A stretch of 5,600 nucleotides of DNA, from contig JAKALH010000215.1 of the NCBI GenBank assembly GCA_021813225.1, positions 1 through 5,600 on the forward strand, read 5' to 3'. Position numbers and translations under genes: made by a program. Positions 4,948 to 5,600 of this stretch are shown piece by piece. The stretch's first letter is position 1. The number at the start of each line of letters is the position of its first letter. This DNA is from Chloroflexota bacterium. Lineage in GTDB: Bacteria; Chloroflexota; Anaerolineae; J036; Brachytrichaceae. The notes below the pieces were generated by a model. The model made no database searches. It was not told the origin of the DNA and was given only the letters and a program-made list of their open reading frames with translations.

Positions 4948-5600
4948 ATGGACACATATATGGATACGCAGTCGACTCATGCGGAGTCACCAGCGCAAAT
5001 CAAAGTGGTAGGCGTTGGTGGGGGTGGCCAGAACGCGGTTAATCGCATGATTGCCGAGGGCATGGCCGGTGTGGAGTTTATCTCTGTTAACACTGATCAA
5101 CAGGCGTTAATGCTGAGCAATGCTCCCTTGCGTGTTCGTGTCGGCGACAAAGTGACACGCGGCCTCGGCGCGGGCGGCAATCCGGAGCTGGGCGAGAAGG
5201 CCGCCGAAGAATCATCCGACGAACTCTACACCATCATCAAAGGCGCCGACATGGTGTTCATCACCTGCGGCATGGGCGGCGGCACCGGCACCGGCGCAGC
5301 GCCGGTTATCGCGCGCATCTCCAAAGAACTGGGCGCGCTGACGATCGGCGTGGTGACACGGCCTTTCTCTTTCGAGGGCACCCCGCGCCAGCGTGCGGCT
5401 GAAGCCGGCATCGAGAAACTGAAAGAGCACGTCGACACCCTGATTGTGATCCCGAACGATCGCCTGCTCGATATCGTGGATAAGAAGGCCAGCCTGCAGC
5501 AGTCCTTCCGCACAGCAGACGACGTGTTGCGCCAGGGCATCCAGGGCATCAGCGAGGTCATTACCGTGCCCGGACTGATCAACCTGGACTTCGCCGATGT
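4948..5600 (+). CDS. ftsZ: Cell division GTPase FtsZ, N-terminal part (3' truncated by window)
   Basis: FtsZ is the tubulin-like GTPase that forms the cytokinetic ring and is tethered by the FtsA encoded just upstream. The first 217 codons and two bases of the next are present. After a short tail (1-17), the GTPase domain shows IKVVGVGGGGQNAVNRM (18-34), VNTDQQAL (47-54), the tubulin signature GGGTGTG (110-116), RPFSFEG (138-144) and NDRLLD (170-175). The window ends in the T7 loop: NLDFAD (212-217) contains Asp214 and Asp217, which catalyse GTP hydrolysis across the subunit interface. The C-terminal subdomain, linker and FtsA-binding peptide lie beyond. ATG 4948 has the RBS; ATG 4960 (Met5) is an in-frame alternative. 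Cys107 replaces the alanine usually found three residues before the glycine-rich signature. Wording of the 47-90 and 170-205 regions resembles Chloroflexota FtsZ as I remember it. Confidence 0.98.
   Translation, partial: MDTYMDTQSTHAESPAQIKVVGVGGGGQNAVNRMIAEGMAGVEFISVNTDQQALMLSNAPLRVRVGDKVTRGLGAGGNPELGEKAAEESSDELYTIIKGADMVFITCGMGGGTGTGAAPVIARISKELGALTIGVVTRPFSFEGTPRQRAAEAGIEKLKEHVDTLIVIPNDRLLDIVDKKASLQQSFRTADDVLRQGIQGISEVITVPGLINLDFAD

Noticed and set aside
1..5600. An undescribed system, mobile element, CRISPR array or RNA gene
   Set aside because: All coding space belongs to six standard dcw genes with intact motifs. No long repeats, transposase, tRNA-like or array structure was seen.

Overview
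The window is the distal half of a division and cell-wall (dcw) cluster. All six genes are on the + strand: murC (3' part only), murB, ddl, ftsQ, ftsA and ftsZ (5' part only). The first three make UDP-MurNAc-peptide and its D-Ala-D-Ala dipeptide. The last three encode the divisome membrane protein, the FtsZ membrane anchor and the cytokinetic GTPase. The DNA is GC-rich, and the AT-rich stretches are confined to gene spacers. FtsZ wording such as the VNTDQQAL region and the NDRLLD/DKKASLQQ region, the FtsQ ending (IDVRF...PYY) and the gene order together suggest a Chloroflexota bacterium, perhaps Anaerolineae-like. That is recognition from memory, not a tree. An intact murC-murB-ddl set implies a peptidoglycan-making member, unlike the wall-less Dehalococcoidia.

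Layout. 2-511 is the C-terminal domain of MurC. Its TGA is followed directly by the murB ATG (512-1447), so the two are probably translationally coupled. After a 38-nt gap with a purine-rich RBS comes ddl (1486-2523, GTG start). Its ligand-site tyrosine predicts ordinary D-Ala-D-Ala. A 112-nt AT-rich spacer follows, carrying a near-consensus promoter (TTGGCA-17-TATAAT) and an imperfect duplication of the ftsQ start context. Then come ftsQ (2636-3454), a 74-nt spacer with CATGA repeats, ftsA (3529-4782), and a 165-nt spacer. That last spacer holds a second near-consensus promoter (TTGACT-16-TAAAAT), a perfect 14-bp palindrome just after the expected transcription start, and repeated GTGGA motifs. 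ftsZ (4948 to the window end) is cut inside its T7 loop.

Reading as a whole. Upstream transcription probably reads from the mur genes through ddl, with extra promoters before ftsQ and ftsZ to set division-protein levels separately. No gene-free stretch exceeds 300 bases. I see no RNA gene, mobile element, CRISPR array or convincing terminator, and no unknown protein-coding system. The genes are canonical. The unexplained structure is in the three spacers before ftsQ, ftsA and ftsZ, especially the palindrome and GTGGA cluster at the ftsZ promoter.
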